The notes below the pieces were generated by a model. It searched no databases, had not been told where the DNA came from, and saw only the letters and a program-made list of their open reading frames with translations. Positions 50,682 to 58,211 of a DNA stretch of 64,000 nucleotides are shown one piece after another. The position numbers and the translations under genes are program-made. Source of the stretch: Bradyrhizobium canariense (lineage in GTDB: Bacteria > Pseudomonadota > Alphaproteobacteria > Rhizobiales > Xanthobacteraceae); contig NZ_JAFCKJ010000009.1 in NCBI RefSeq assembly GCF_018130465.1, forward strand, positions 62,001 through 126,000, written 5' to 3'. Position 1 is the first letter of the stretch. Every line of letters starts with the position of its first letter.

Positions 50682-51785
50682 ATGGAAACCCGCGCTCCCT
50701 ACGTGCTGATCGGCAGTTTCGTCCTGGCCGCGATCGTCGCGGTGTTCGGCTTCGTCTATTGGCTGAACAACACTGGCGGCATCGGGCCGCGCACGAACTA
50801 TCACGTGCAATTCCAGGGCCCGGTGCCCGGGCTTCTGGTCGGCGCCGGCGTGCTGTTCAACGGCATCCGCGTCGGCGAGGTCACCCAGCTCGGGCTTGCG
50901 CCGGACAATCCACGCTTCGTCAATGCGACGATATCGGTAGCTTCAACCACGCCGGTGCGCGCCGACAGCAAGGTCGGGCTCGATTTCCAGGGGCTGACCG
51001 GCGTGCCGGTGGTGACGTTGGAGGGCGGCATCATCGTCGCCAAATCCGGCGAGCCCCTGACTTTGATCGCCGAGGCCGGTGCGGGCCAGAGCATGACGCA
51101 GGCCGCACGCGATGCGCTGCGGCGGGTCGACACCGTGCTGGAGGACAATTCGGGACCGCTGAAGGACACCATCGCCAATCTCAAGACCTTCTCCGACGGG
51201 CTTGCGCGCAACACCGGCAAGATTGACGGCATTTTGGCGGGCCTGGAGAAGATGACCGGCGGCGGAACGCCGGCGCAGAAAGTCACCTACGACCTGCGCA
51301 CGCCGCAGAACCTCGGTCCGGCCGGCAAGACGCTCTCGGCGTCACTGGCCATTCCCGAGCCGACGGCGGTCGCCATGCTCCAGACCCAGCGCATGCTGTT
51401 CGCGCCCGGCGGCGATAATCCGGGCTTTGTGGACTTCCTCTGGGCCGACAGCATTCCCAAGCTGGTGCAGGCGCGGCTGATCGACAGTTTCGAGAATTAC
51501 GACATCGCCCACGCGCCGTTGCGCACGGCCGATCTCGGGCAGGCGGACTATCAGCTGCTGATCGACATCAGGCGCTTCCGCATTGCCACGGAGGGGGAGA
51601 CACGGGTCGAGATCGGACTGTCGGCGCGGATCGTCGACAAGAACGGCAAGGTGATCGCCTCGCGTCTCGTCGAGACCAGCGAAAAGCTCGACAAGGTCGA
51701 GCCGGCCGCAGCGGTCGCAGCGTTCGATACGGCCTTCACGCGCATCGCGAAGGAGCTGATCGGCTGGACGGTGCAGGCGGTGTGA
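50682..51785 (+). CDS. mlaD: MlaD-type MCE protein fused to a PqiC-like auxiliary domain
   Basis: 367 residues. One N-terminal membrane helix (YVLIGSFVLAAIVAVFGFVYWL), an MCE domain (NYHVQFQGPVPGLLVGAGVLFNGIRVGEVTQLGL, then LTGVPVVTLEGG), a helical linker, and from about 200 an ABC-transporter auxiliary (PqiC/YmbA-like) domain: RMLFAPGGDNPGFVDFLWADSIPKLVQARLIDSFEN and DYQLLIDIRRFRIATEGETRVEIGLSARIVDK. In E. coli these are separate proteins. It lies 3 bp after mlaF. The MCE part binds lipid in the periplasm. Confidence 0.88.
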   Translation: METRAPYVLIGSFVLAAIVAVFGFVYWLNNTGGIGPRTNYHVQFQGPVPGLLVGAGVLFNGIRVGEVTQLGLAPDNPRFVNATISVASTTPVRADSKVGLDFQGLTGVPVVTLEGGIIVAKSGEPLTLIAEAGAGQSMTQAARDALRRVDTVLEDNSGPLKDTIANLKTFSDGLARNTGKIDGILAGLEKMTGGGTPAQKVTYDLRTPQNLGPAGKTLSASLAIPEPTAVAMLQTQRMLFAPGGDNPGFVDFLWADSIPKLVQARLIDSFENYDIAHAPLRTADLGQADYQLLIDIRRFRIATEGETRVEIGLSARIVDKNGKVIASRLVETSEKLDKVEPAAAVAAFDTAFTRIAKELIGWTVQAV

Positions 51786-51791
51786 CGCCGG

Positions 51792-52109
51792 CTATTCCAG
51801 GGTCTTGAGGTAGGACAGGAGATCGTGGATCTGATCCGGACTGAGCTCGAAGGCCGGCATGTCGGCGTGGCCGGTGTTGATGCCTTCTGCCAGCGCCTCC
51901 CCAAGGTTCTCGATTGGATAACGCTGGTGCAGGGCCCGCAGCGGCGGTGCGATCTTGAGCGGGCTGTTCGACGCACGGTCGATCGCGTGGCAGCGCGCGC
52001 AATTGGCCCGCGCAAAGGCCTTGCCGCGTTGTTCGGCGGACGGGGCCGCCAGGGCAGGCGTCATCAGAAACAACCCGATCAACCCGTGACGCAGCATTCC
52101 TTGCAGCAT
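51792..52109 (-). CDS. Small class I cytochrome c (105 aa)
   Basis: Signal peptide (GLIGLFLMTPALA), haem motif CARCH and axial Met in the HADMPAFELSPDQIHDLLSYLKTLE end typical of soluble cytochrome c. It is a periplasmic electron carrier. Start ATG at 52109, or ATG at 52097. FixK box F7 lies 57 bp upstream with TATTCT at 52144-52139 as a well-placed -10. Convergent to MlaD with 6 bp between stops. Confidence 0.88.
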   Translation of the reverse strand: MLQGMLRHGLIGLFLMTPALAAPSAEQRGKAFARANCARCHAIDRASNSPLKIAPPLRALHQRYPIENLGEALAEGINTGHADMPAFELSPDQIHDLLSYLKTLE

Positions 52110-52165
52110 GTAAAGTGACCCCGTTTAAGTCTGGGAGAAGAATAGGGCGGGGATTCCCTCCAAAA

Positions 52166-52179
52166 TTGATCTGGGTCAA
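52166..52179. promoter_or_regulatory. FixK/FNR-type box F7, used in both directions
   Basis: TTGATCTGGGTCAA between the cytochrome c and FNR-type regulator genes. A -10 (TATTCT, minus strand, 52144-52139; TAAAAT, plus strand, 52200-52205) lies at the FNR class II distance on each side. Confidence 0.78.
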
Positions 52180-52258
52180 CCGGCTTTGGCGCAGTGCAGT
52201 AAAATGCAGCCGCGCGGCGGGATCGGCCTGATGGGGCAGCCGGCGCTTGGAGCGGTCG

Positions 52259-52972
52259 ATGAAGCCTTCCGTAGTCACGATTGAGCCGAACTGGCAGCTC
52301 TGCAGCGATTGCGCCGTCCGCGGATCAGCGGTTTGTTCGTCGTTGGATGCGGTTGAGCTCAGGGAATTCGAGCATCTCGGACGGCGCGTCCATTTTGCCT
52401 CAGGCGAGACTGTGTTCTCCGAGGAGGACATCACGACCTTGTTCTACAATCTCCTTGAGGGAGTCATGCGGCTGTACAAGCTGCTGCCCGACGGCCGCCG
52501 GCAGATCGTGGGCTTTGCCTTGCCTGGCGATTTCCTGGGGATGAATATTTTGGGCAGGCACAATTTTTCGGCCGATGCCATCGGCGCGGTGACCGCGTGC
52601 CAGTTCGCGAAGGTGCCCTTCGGCCGTTTCATCGAGGACCGGCCGCATCTCCTCAGGCGGATCAACGAGCTGGCGATTCGCGAGCTGAGCCAGGCCCGGG
52701 ACCACATGGTCCTGCTCGGCCGCCGTTCGGCGGACGAAAAGGTTGCCGCCTTTCTGCTCGGCTGGCGCGAGCGGCTGGCCTCGCTGAAGGGGGCGTCGGA
52801 CACGGTTCCGCTTCCGATGAGCCGCCAGGACATCGCCGACTACCTCGGCCTGACCATTGAGACCGTCAGCCGCACCTTCACCAAGCTGGAGCGCCACGGC
52901 GTGATCGAGATCATTCATGGCGGTATCAGTCTGCTCGATCCGGCGAAGGTCGAGGCCTTGGCCGCAGCCTGA
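52259..52972 (+). CDS. FNR/FixK1/AadR-type oxygen-responsive regulator with Cys cluster (237 aa)
   Basis: N-terminal cysteines C15, C18 and C26 (CX2CX7C) plus C114 form a probable [4Fe-4S] oxygen sensor. The cNMP-like fold follows (GETVFSEEDITTLFYNLLEGVMRLYK, LPGDFLGMNILG), then an HTH with recognition helix ETVSRT, the E-x2-SR pattern that reads TTGA half-sites. ATG at 52259 has GGAG upstream; TTG at 52247 is a longer option. FixK box F7 lies 80 bp upstream, so it may be under FixK control. It could itself bind the TTGA-N6-TCAA boxes in this island. Confidence 0.9.
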   Translation: MKPSVVTIEPNWQLCSDCAVRGSAVCSSLDAVELREFEHLGRRVHFASGETVFSEEDITTLFYNLLEGVMRLYKLLPDGRRQIVGFALPGDFLGMNILGRHNFSADAIGAVTACQFAKVPFGRFIEDRPHLLRRINELAIRELSQARDHMVLLGRRSADEKVAAFLLGWRERLASLKGASDTVPLPMSRQDIADYLGLTIETVSRTFTKLERHGVIEIIHGGISLLDPAKVEALAAA

Positions 52973-52996
52973 TCCCGGCGCAGGGCTGCTCAATTT

Positions 52997-53010
52997 TTGA
53001 TCGGCATCAA
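52997..53010. promoter_or_regulatory. FixK/FNR-type box F8
   Basis: TTGATCGGCATCAA. AATAAT at 53032-53037 is a good -10 at the class II distance; the predicted start is near 53045, 18 nt before the small membrane protein gene. Confidence 0.78.
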
Positions 53011-53062
53011 TGCACCCGGCCGAATGCCCCGAATAATGGCTCAAACCATCGGGGAGGGTATC

Positions 53063-53197
53063 ATGCCGGCTGACGCGTTGCTTGTGAGCATCATTGTCGT
53101 GGCAATCTTTGTCGCATTCGCCTGGGCTCTGGCTTGGGCAGACCGGCAAACCAGTGCAGCCCGGGCCGAGTCAGACGCTAAGCGTCGAAGCTCCTGA
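53063..53197 (+). CDS. Small single-span membrane protein under a FixK box (44 aa)
   Basis: ATG at 53063 has GGGGAGGG upstream. One membrane helix (about residues 6-27, ALLVSIIVVAIFVAFAWALAW) and a short polar, basic C-terminal tail. It resembles in size and layout small oxidase-associated subunits such as CcoQ, but there is no motif to prove that. It has its own FixK box and -10, so it is a real transcription unit. Role unknown. Confidence 0.7.
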   Translation: MPADALLVSIIVVAIFVAFAWALAWADRQTSAARAESDAKRRSS

Positions 53198-53471
53198 GAT
53201 CACAGTCGCATTTTGCGGTACCCGCCGCGCGGGCTATGCCGTGCGAGGTCGTGACGGTTGGCAGCGCCTCAACGCAAGGCGGCTTGCGGCGCTTGCAACT
53301 CTGCATCGATCGGGACGCATTGGCTCATCCTTCGGATGCTGGCTTCGCGCCCGACCGGGGCATTTTCGCCGCGTTTGCCTCAAATAGGGAGCATGCTTTA
53401 CCGGTTGAAAAACTGGGCAACACTGACTACGCAGGAACTCCAGTGCCTCGCAGTCTTAGGAGCCCAGTGGC

Positions 53472-54200
53472 GTGCCTCAGGACAAGACCGGCGACCCCCG
53501 ACAAGTGGCGGGGAATAAATTATCGGTCCTGCGCAAGCACCCGATCTTTGCGGATCTGGAGCCGGACGCGCTGGATCAGCTCTGCCGTTACGCCAAGCAC
53601 ACCACGGTGAAGCGCGGCGCGACGATCGCCGCCAAGGGCGATCCCGGCAACAATCTGTTCGCGGTGATCACAGGGACGGTGAAGATTTCCTCTTCGTCAC
53701 CCGACGGCCGTAACGCCATTCTCAATCTGATCGGTCCCGGAGAGATCTTCGGCGAAATCGCGGTGCTCGACGGTGCCCCCAGGTCGGCCGATGCGACCGC
53801 CAACACCAATTGCGAGCTCTACATCATCGATCGCCGGGACTTCCTGCCGTTCGTGAAGAGCCAGCCCGCGCTCGCAATGAAATTCATCGAGCTGCTCTGC
53901 GCGCGCCTGCGCTGGACCAGCCAGCAGGTCGAGCAGGTGATTCTGCAAAATCTGCCGGGCCGGCTTGCGAGCGCGCTGCTCGGCCTCACCGAAGAGCGCA
54001 ACTTCGACTCCGGCAGCGGCACGCTCGCCATCACGCAGCAGGAGATCAGCGAGATGGTGGGGATGACGCGCGAGAGCATCAACAAGCAATTGCGCGCCTG
54101 GGCGGGCCGCAACTGGGTTCGCCTCGAGCACGGCGCCATCGTCGTGCTCGACATTGATGCCTTGCGCGAACTCGCCGAGAGCGGGCTTGACGGCCACTAG
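53472..54200 (+). CDS. Crp/Fnr-family regulator without Cys cluster (242 aa)
   Basis: cNMP-like domain (GATIAAKGDPGNNLFAVITGTVKIS, GEIFGEIAVLDGAPRSADATA, with a conserved Glu and Arg that resemble a cAMP site), then HTH (ITQQEISEMVGMTRESINKQLRAW). The recognition helix is RESINK, not E-x2-SR, so it should not bind the TTGA boxes. No N-terminal cysteines. GTG at 53472 has AGGAG ten bases upstream. Effector and targets unknown. It converges on the cyclase gene with a 4-bp overlap of the ends. Confidence 0.88.
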   Translation: MPQDKTGDPRQVAGNKLSVLRKHPIFADLEPDALDQLCRYAKHTTVKRGATIAAKGDPGNNLFAVITGTVKISSSSPDGRNAILNLIGPGEIFGEIAVLDGAPRSADATANTNCELYIIDRRDFLPFVKSQPALAMKFIELLCARLRWTSQQVEQVILQNLPGRLASALLGLTEERNFDSGSGTLAITQQEISEMVGMTRESINKQLRAWAGRNWVRLEHGAIVVLDIDALRELAESGLDGH

Positions 54201-54973
54201 CTGTCGATGATCGCGACTGCGCGGGTCCAGCCTGCGGAGGCCCGTTCGATCTTCACCGGAAAGCACGAGACGGTGAAGCCGGTCGAGGGCAGCTGGTCGA
54301 GATTGTGCAGCTTCTCGAGATGGCAATAGCCGATGTGCCGCCCCGCCTTGTGGCCCTCCCAGATCAGGCCGGCATTTTTCGTTTCGGCATACTTCTTCGC
54401 GGTGTGGACGAACGGCGCGTCCCAGCTCCAGCCGTCGGTGCCGGTCAGCCGCACGCCGCGTTCGAGCAGATACATGGTGGCCTCATAGCCCATGCCGCAG
54501 CCTGAGCTGACATAGTCGGCCTGGCCGAACTTGGCGCCGGCGCCGGTGTTGACAACGACGATCTCCAGCGGCGACAGCGCATGCCCGATCCGCCTCAACT
54601 CCTTCTCGACGTCGTCGGCGCTCGCCACGTAGCCGTCGGGGAGATGCCGGAAGTCGAGCTTCACGCCGGGCTGAAAGCACCATTCCAGCGGCACCTCGTC
54701 GATCGTCCATGACCGCTCGCCGCGATTCATGGTCGGATGGAAGTGCCAGGGCGCATCGAGATGCGTGCCGTTATGGGTCGATAGCGAGACTTGCTCGACG
54801 GCCCAGCCCTGGCCGTCCGGCAGGTCCTGCGCCGTGAGGCCGTCGAAGAACTGCAGCATTCGCGGCAGGCCCTGCTGGTGATCGATGTACTGGATCGTCG
54901 GGTGATTGCCCGGCGGATCGGCCGTCACGTCGTTTCTGAGCGGCACGGAGATGTCGATCAGCTTCCGTGGCAT
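54197..54973 (-). CDS. Cyclase-family hydrolase (KynB-like fold)
   Basis: 258 residues. Metal motif HNGTHLDAPWHF (HxGTHxDxPxHF), GCGMGYEATMYLLERGVRLTGTDGWSWD and HLEKLHNLDQLPSTGF, as in arylformamidase KynB and related cyclases. ATG at 54973 has GAGGAATGCCC upstream at a normal distance, better than ATG at 54979. Enzymes of the family hydrolyse N-formylkynurenine or ring-opened amides and lactones. It is isolated from other operons, divergent from the TRAP transporter and separated from it by 325 bp. Confidence 0.84.
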   Translation of the reverse strand: MPRKLIDISVPLRNDVTADPPGNHPTIQYIDHQQGLPRMLQFFDGLTAQDLPDGQGWAVEQVSLSTHNGTHLDAPWHFHPTMNRGERSWTIDEVPLEWCFQPGVKLDFRHLPDGYVASADDVEKELRRIGHALSPLEIVVVNTGAGAKFGQADYVSSGCGMGYEATMYLLERGVRLTGTDGWSWDAPFVHTAKKYAETKNAGLIWEGHKAGRHIGYCHLEKLHNLDQLPSTGFTVSCFPVKIERASAGWTRAVAIIDS

Positions 54974-55298
54974 GGGCATTCCTCGGGATGGTCCGTTCTT
55001 GTTTCGGAGTATCTTGAGGGGGCCGCACCGGCGGCGTCAAGCGACGCGCATGAACGTTTCCCGCGGCAGACCGCCAGCTGGTTTCGGAAAAAGCGGACCA
55101 TTCGCAGATTGCCTGCCCGAAGCCGGCGTGATCCATCGATGCAACTCTAGCATTGATCGATGCCGCATTTGGCTTGGACTCAGAATGCCGCCCGCCCTAG
55201 GGACGACATTGGCGCTTGACTTCACGCCTGAAGTGGAGCGACCCAAGGCGGCCCATAGCATCTGCCCAACGATATAATCACCTCAGGAGGAAGCCCAG
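54974..55298. other. 325-bp divergent intergenic region, no gene seen
   Basis: Between the cyclase and the TRAP binding protein. It holds TATAAT at 55273-55278 but no convincing -35 at 17 bp, and no FixK box or MarR-type operator like those nearer the centre of the window. CAGGAGG at 55284-55290 is the ribosome site of the TRAP gene. Confidence 0.4.
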
Positions 55299-56270
55299 AT
55301 GAAGACACTCACCGGCATCATCGCAGCCGCTCTGCTGGCGGTCTCAGCCCCCTTGGCGACCGCACGCGATTTCCGTTCCGCCGACATCCATCCCGCCGAT
55401 TATCCGACTGTCGAGGCTGTCAAGTTCATGGGCAAGCAGCTCGCGACGGCGAGCGGCGGCAAGCTCGGGGTGAAAGTGTTTCCCAACGGAGCCCTGGGCT
55501 CCGAGAAGGACACCATCGAGCAGCTCAAGATCGGCGCACTCGACATGATGCGGATCAACGCATCGCCCTTGAACAACTTCGTGCCGGAAACCATCGCGTT
55601 GTGCCTGCCCTTCATCTTCCGGGACACGCAGCACATGCGCACCGTCCTTGACGGGCCGATCGGCGACGAGATCCTGGCGGCCATGGCGCCCGCAGGCCTG
55701 GTCGGCCTCGCCTATTACGACAGCGGCGCCCGGTCCATCTACACCGTCAAGGCACCGATCAAGTCGCTCGCGGACCTCAAGGGTCTGAAAATTCGCGTCC
55801 AGCAATCCGACCTGTGGGTTGGCATGATCCAGAGCCTCGGGGCCAATCCGACGCCGATGCCGTATGGCGAGGTCTATACCGCCCTCAAGACCGGTCTGGT
55901 GGACGCTGCCGAGAACAACTGGCCCTCTTACGAGTCCTCGCGCCACTTCGAGGCCGCCAAGTTCTACAACGTCACCGAGCACTCTCTGGCGCCCGAAGTT
56001 CTCGTGATGTCCAAGACGGTTTGGGACACGCTGAGCAAGGAAGATCAGGCGATGGTCCGCAAGGCGGCCAAGGAATCGGTGCCCGTCATGCGCAAGCTCT
56101 GGGACGAGCGTGAGCAGGCGTCCCGCAAGACCGTCGAAGCGGCCGGCGTTCAGGTCGTGACGATCGCCAACAAGGCGGAGTTCGTCGACGCGATGAAGCC
56201 GGTGTACGACAAGTTTGCCGGTGACGAGAAGCTGAAGGGCCTCGTCAAGCGTATCCAGGACACGAAGTAA
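55299..56270 (+). CDS. TRAP transporter substrate-binding protein (DctP family)
   Basis: 323 residues with a signal peptide ending APLATARD. Mature protein: SGGKLGVKVFPNGALGSEKDTIEQLKIGALDMM, then the DctP signature LADLKGLKIRVQQSDLW and VVDAAENN-type GLVDAAENNWPSYESSRHFE with the conserved Arg/Asn carboxylate site. It carries small organic acids to the membrane pair encoded next. AGGAGG lies just upstream of ATG 55299. It is separated from the DctQ gene by a strong hairpin. Confidence 0.9.
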   Translation: MKTLTGIIAAALLAVSAPLATARDFRSADIHPADYPTVEAVKFMGKQLATASGGKLGVKVFPNGALGSEKDTIEQLKIGALDMMRINASPLNNFVPETIALCLPFIFRDTQHMRTVLDGPIGDEILAAMAPAGLVGLAYYDSGARSIYTVKAPIKSLADLKGLKIRVQQSDLWVGMIQSLGANPTPMPYGEVYTALKTGLVDAAENNWPSYESSRHFEAAKFYNVTEHSLAPEVLVMSKTVWDTLSKEDQAMVRKAAKESVPVMRKLWDEREQASRKTVEAAGVQVVTIANKAEFVDAMKPVYDKFAGDEKLKGLVKRIQDTK

Positions 56271-56277
56271 GGCCATA

Positions 56278-56319
56278 GCGTCGGTCCGGCGTCGCCGATT
56301 GGCGACGCCGGACCGACGC
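56278..56319. repeat. Perfect 19-bp inverted repeat (stem-loop) between TRAP genes
   Basis: GCGTCGGTCCGGCGTCGCC at 56278-56296, loop GATT, and its exact complement at 56301-56319. There is no T run, so it is not a classic terminator. Its position just after the binding-protein gene fits an mRNA-stabilising or attenuating stem that gives more binding protein than membrane subunits. Confidence 0.9.
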
Positions 56320-56355
56320 ACGGAGACGCGCAAGGAGACTTGCAAGGAGACCTGG

Positions 56356-56904
56356 ATGACAGACCCACATGTCGCAAGCCACGAGCAGGACGTAGCCGGA
56401 CGCCCGTCCACCGGCTTGCTGTCCCGGATCAATGCTCCCGTCGCTCGTGCGGGGATGTATCTGTCGGTGACCGGGCTGCTCGTCATCGTCACCATCGTGT
56501 TCTACCAGGTGTTCGGACGTTACGTGCTCAATTCCAGTCCGACCTGGACGGAGAACCTTGCGCTGGTCCTGATCCTTTATGTCACGTTGATCGGCGCCGC
56601 TGTCGGCGTGCGCGATGCCGGGCACATCGGCATGGACAGTTTGCTGGTGATGCTTCCGGATCACCTGCGAGAGAAGATCGAACTCGTGATCCACATTCTG
56701 GTGGCCGTGTTCGGCATTGCGATGGCCTACAACGGCTGGATCCTCGGGGCGTCGGTCGGAACCGTGAAGATCCCCAATCTCGGCCTTCCTGAGGTCATCC
56801 GCTACGTGCCGCTGATCGCCTCCGGCGTCCTGATCGTCTCCTTTTCAATCGAGCACATCATCGCTCTCCTGCGCGGCGAAGAGGTCGTCCCCTCATGGAA
56901 CTGA
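56356..56904 (+). CDS. TRAP transporter small permease subunit (DctQ type)
   Basis: 182 residues with four membrane helices. RYVLNSSPTWTENLALVLILYVTLIGAAVGVRDAGHIGMD is the DctQ signature. ATG at 56356 has AAGGAG upstream; the leader carries AAGGAGAC twice in a short repeat. Overlaps the DctM gene by 10 bp. Confidence 0.88.
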   Translation: MTDPHVASHEQDVAGRPSTGLLSRINAPVARAGMYLSVTGLLVIVTIVFYQVFGRYVLNSSPTWTENLALVLILYVTLIGAAVGVRDAGHIGMDSLLVMLPDHLREKIELVIHILVAVFGIAMAYNGWILGASVGTVKIPNLGLPEVIRYVPLIASGVLIVSFSIEHIIALLRGEEVVPSWN

Positions 56905-58187
56905 TCATTCTCGGCGCCACTTTCTTCGGCTTCCTGGTCCTTGGCGTACCGGTCGCCTTCGCGATCGGCCTCTCGGCGATTTGCACCATCCTCTACGAAG
57001 GCCTGCCGGTCGCCGTCATCTTCCAGCAGATGATGTCGGGGATGAACATCTTCTCCTTCCTCGCCATCCCGTTCTTCGTCTTCAGCGGTGAGCTGATGCT
57101 GCATGGCGGCGTCGCCGACAAGATCGTGCAGCTCGCCAAGAATCTCGTCGGGCACATCCGCGGCGGGCTCGGCATGTCGAACGTGGTCGCCTGCACGCTG
57201 TTCGGCGGCGTGTCCGGTTCGCCCGTGGCCGACGTGTCGGCGATGGGGGCCGTGATGATCCCCATGATGAAGAAGGAAGGCTTCGACACCGACTACGCCG
57301 TCAACGTCACCACCCATGCTTCGCTGGTCGGAGCGCTGATGCCGACCAGTCACAACATGATCATCTATGCGCTCGCCGCCGGCGGCAAGGTCTCGATCGG
57401 CGCGCTGATCGCCGCCGGCCTCCTGCCGGCGCTCGTGCTGATGGTGTGCATGCTGGTCGCCGCTTACGGGGTTGCGGTGAAGCGGGGCTATCCGGCCGGC
57501 AAGTTCCCGGGCTGGCCCGCGGTTTTTCGCTCGTTCGCGGCCGCTCTGCCTGGCCTTCTGATCGTCGGCATCATCCTCACAGGCATCCTGTCGGGCGTGT
57601 TCACGGCAACCGAATCCGCGGCCGTGGCGGTCACCTACACGATCCTGCTGACGTTCTTCATCTACCGTACCATGACCCTGCCGAACTTCCTGCGCGCGGC
57701 GGCCAAGGCGGTGAAGACGACGGGCGTGGTGCTGCTGCTGATCGGCGTCTCCACCATGTTCCAATATCTGATGGGGCTTTACGAGGTGGCCGACTTCGCC
57801 GGCGACATGATGAGCAAGGTCTCGACGCAGCCCTGGGTCATCTTCCTGCTCATCAACGTCATCCTGTTCGTGCTCGGCACGTTCATGGACATGGCAGCGA
57901 CCATCCTGATCTGCACGCCGATCTTCCTGCCGATCGCGATGAAGGCGGGCATGGATCCGGTGCAGTTCGGCATGCTGATGCTGATCAACTGCGCGCTGGG
58001 GCTGAACACCCCGCCGGTCGGAACGACGCAGTTCGTGGGCTGCGCCATCGGTGGCATCTCGGTGGGCGCGGTGATGCGCACCATCCTTCCGTTCTACGCC
58101 GCCCTGATCGCAGCCCTGATGTTCGTGACCTATGTCCCCGCTTTCTCGCTGTGGCTGCCCCGCCTGTTGATGGGCTACAAGGGATAG
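56895..58187 (+). CDS. TRAP transporter large permease subunit (DctM type)
   Basis: 430 residues, about 12 membrane helices. Motifs LGVPVAFAIGLSAI, SFLAIPFFVFSGELMLHGG, ACTLFGGVSGSPVADVSAMGAVMIPMMKKEGFD and LNTPPVGTTQFVGCAIGG are characteristic. It is the proton- or sodium-driven channel for the DctP ligand. Followed 24 bp later by the SDR gene. Confidence 0.92.
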   Translation: MELIILGATFFGFLVLGVPVAFAIGLSAICTILYEGLPVAVIFQQMMSGMNIFSFLAIPFFVFSGELMLHGGVADKIVQLAKNLVGHIRGGLGMSNVVACTLFGGVSGSPVADVSAMGAVMIPMMKKEGFDTDYAVNVTTHASLVGALMPTSHNMIIYALAAGGKVSIGALIAAGLLPALVLMVCMLVAAYGVAVKRGYPAGKFPGWPAVFRSFAAALPGLLIVGIILTGILSGVFTATESAAVAVTYTILLTFFIYRTMTLPNFLRAAAKAVKTTGVVLLLIGVSTMFQYLMGLYEVADFAGDMMSKVSTQPWVIFLLINVILFVLGTFMDMAATILICTPIFLPIAMKAGMDPVQFGMLMLINCALGLNTPPVGTTQFVGCAIGGISVGAVMRTILPFYAALIAALMFVTYVPAFSLWLPRLLMGYKG

Positions 58188-58211
58188 CAGCAACGCAGGG
58201 AGAATCTATCC

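Noticed and set aside
55273-55278. TATAAT upstream of the TRAP operon as a sigma70 promoter
   Set aside because: No -35 match at 16-18 bp upstream, so a full promoter cannot be supported.
56802-58193. 463-codon open frame on the minus strand, very rich in His, Asp and Arg
   Set aside because: Antisense of the DctM gene; the composition is typical of antisense frames in GC-rich DNA.
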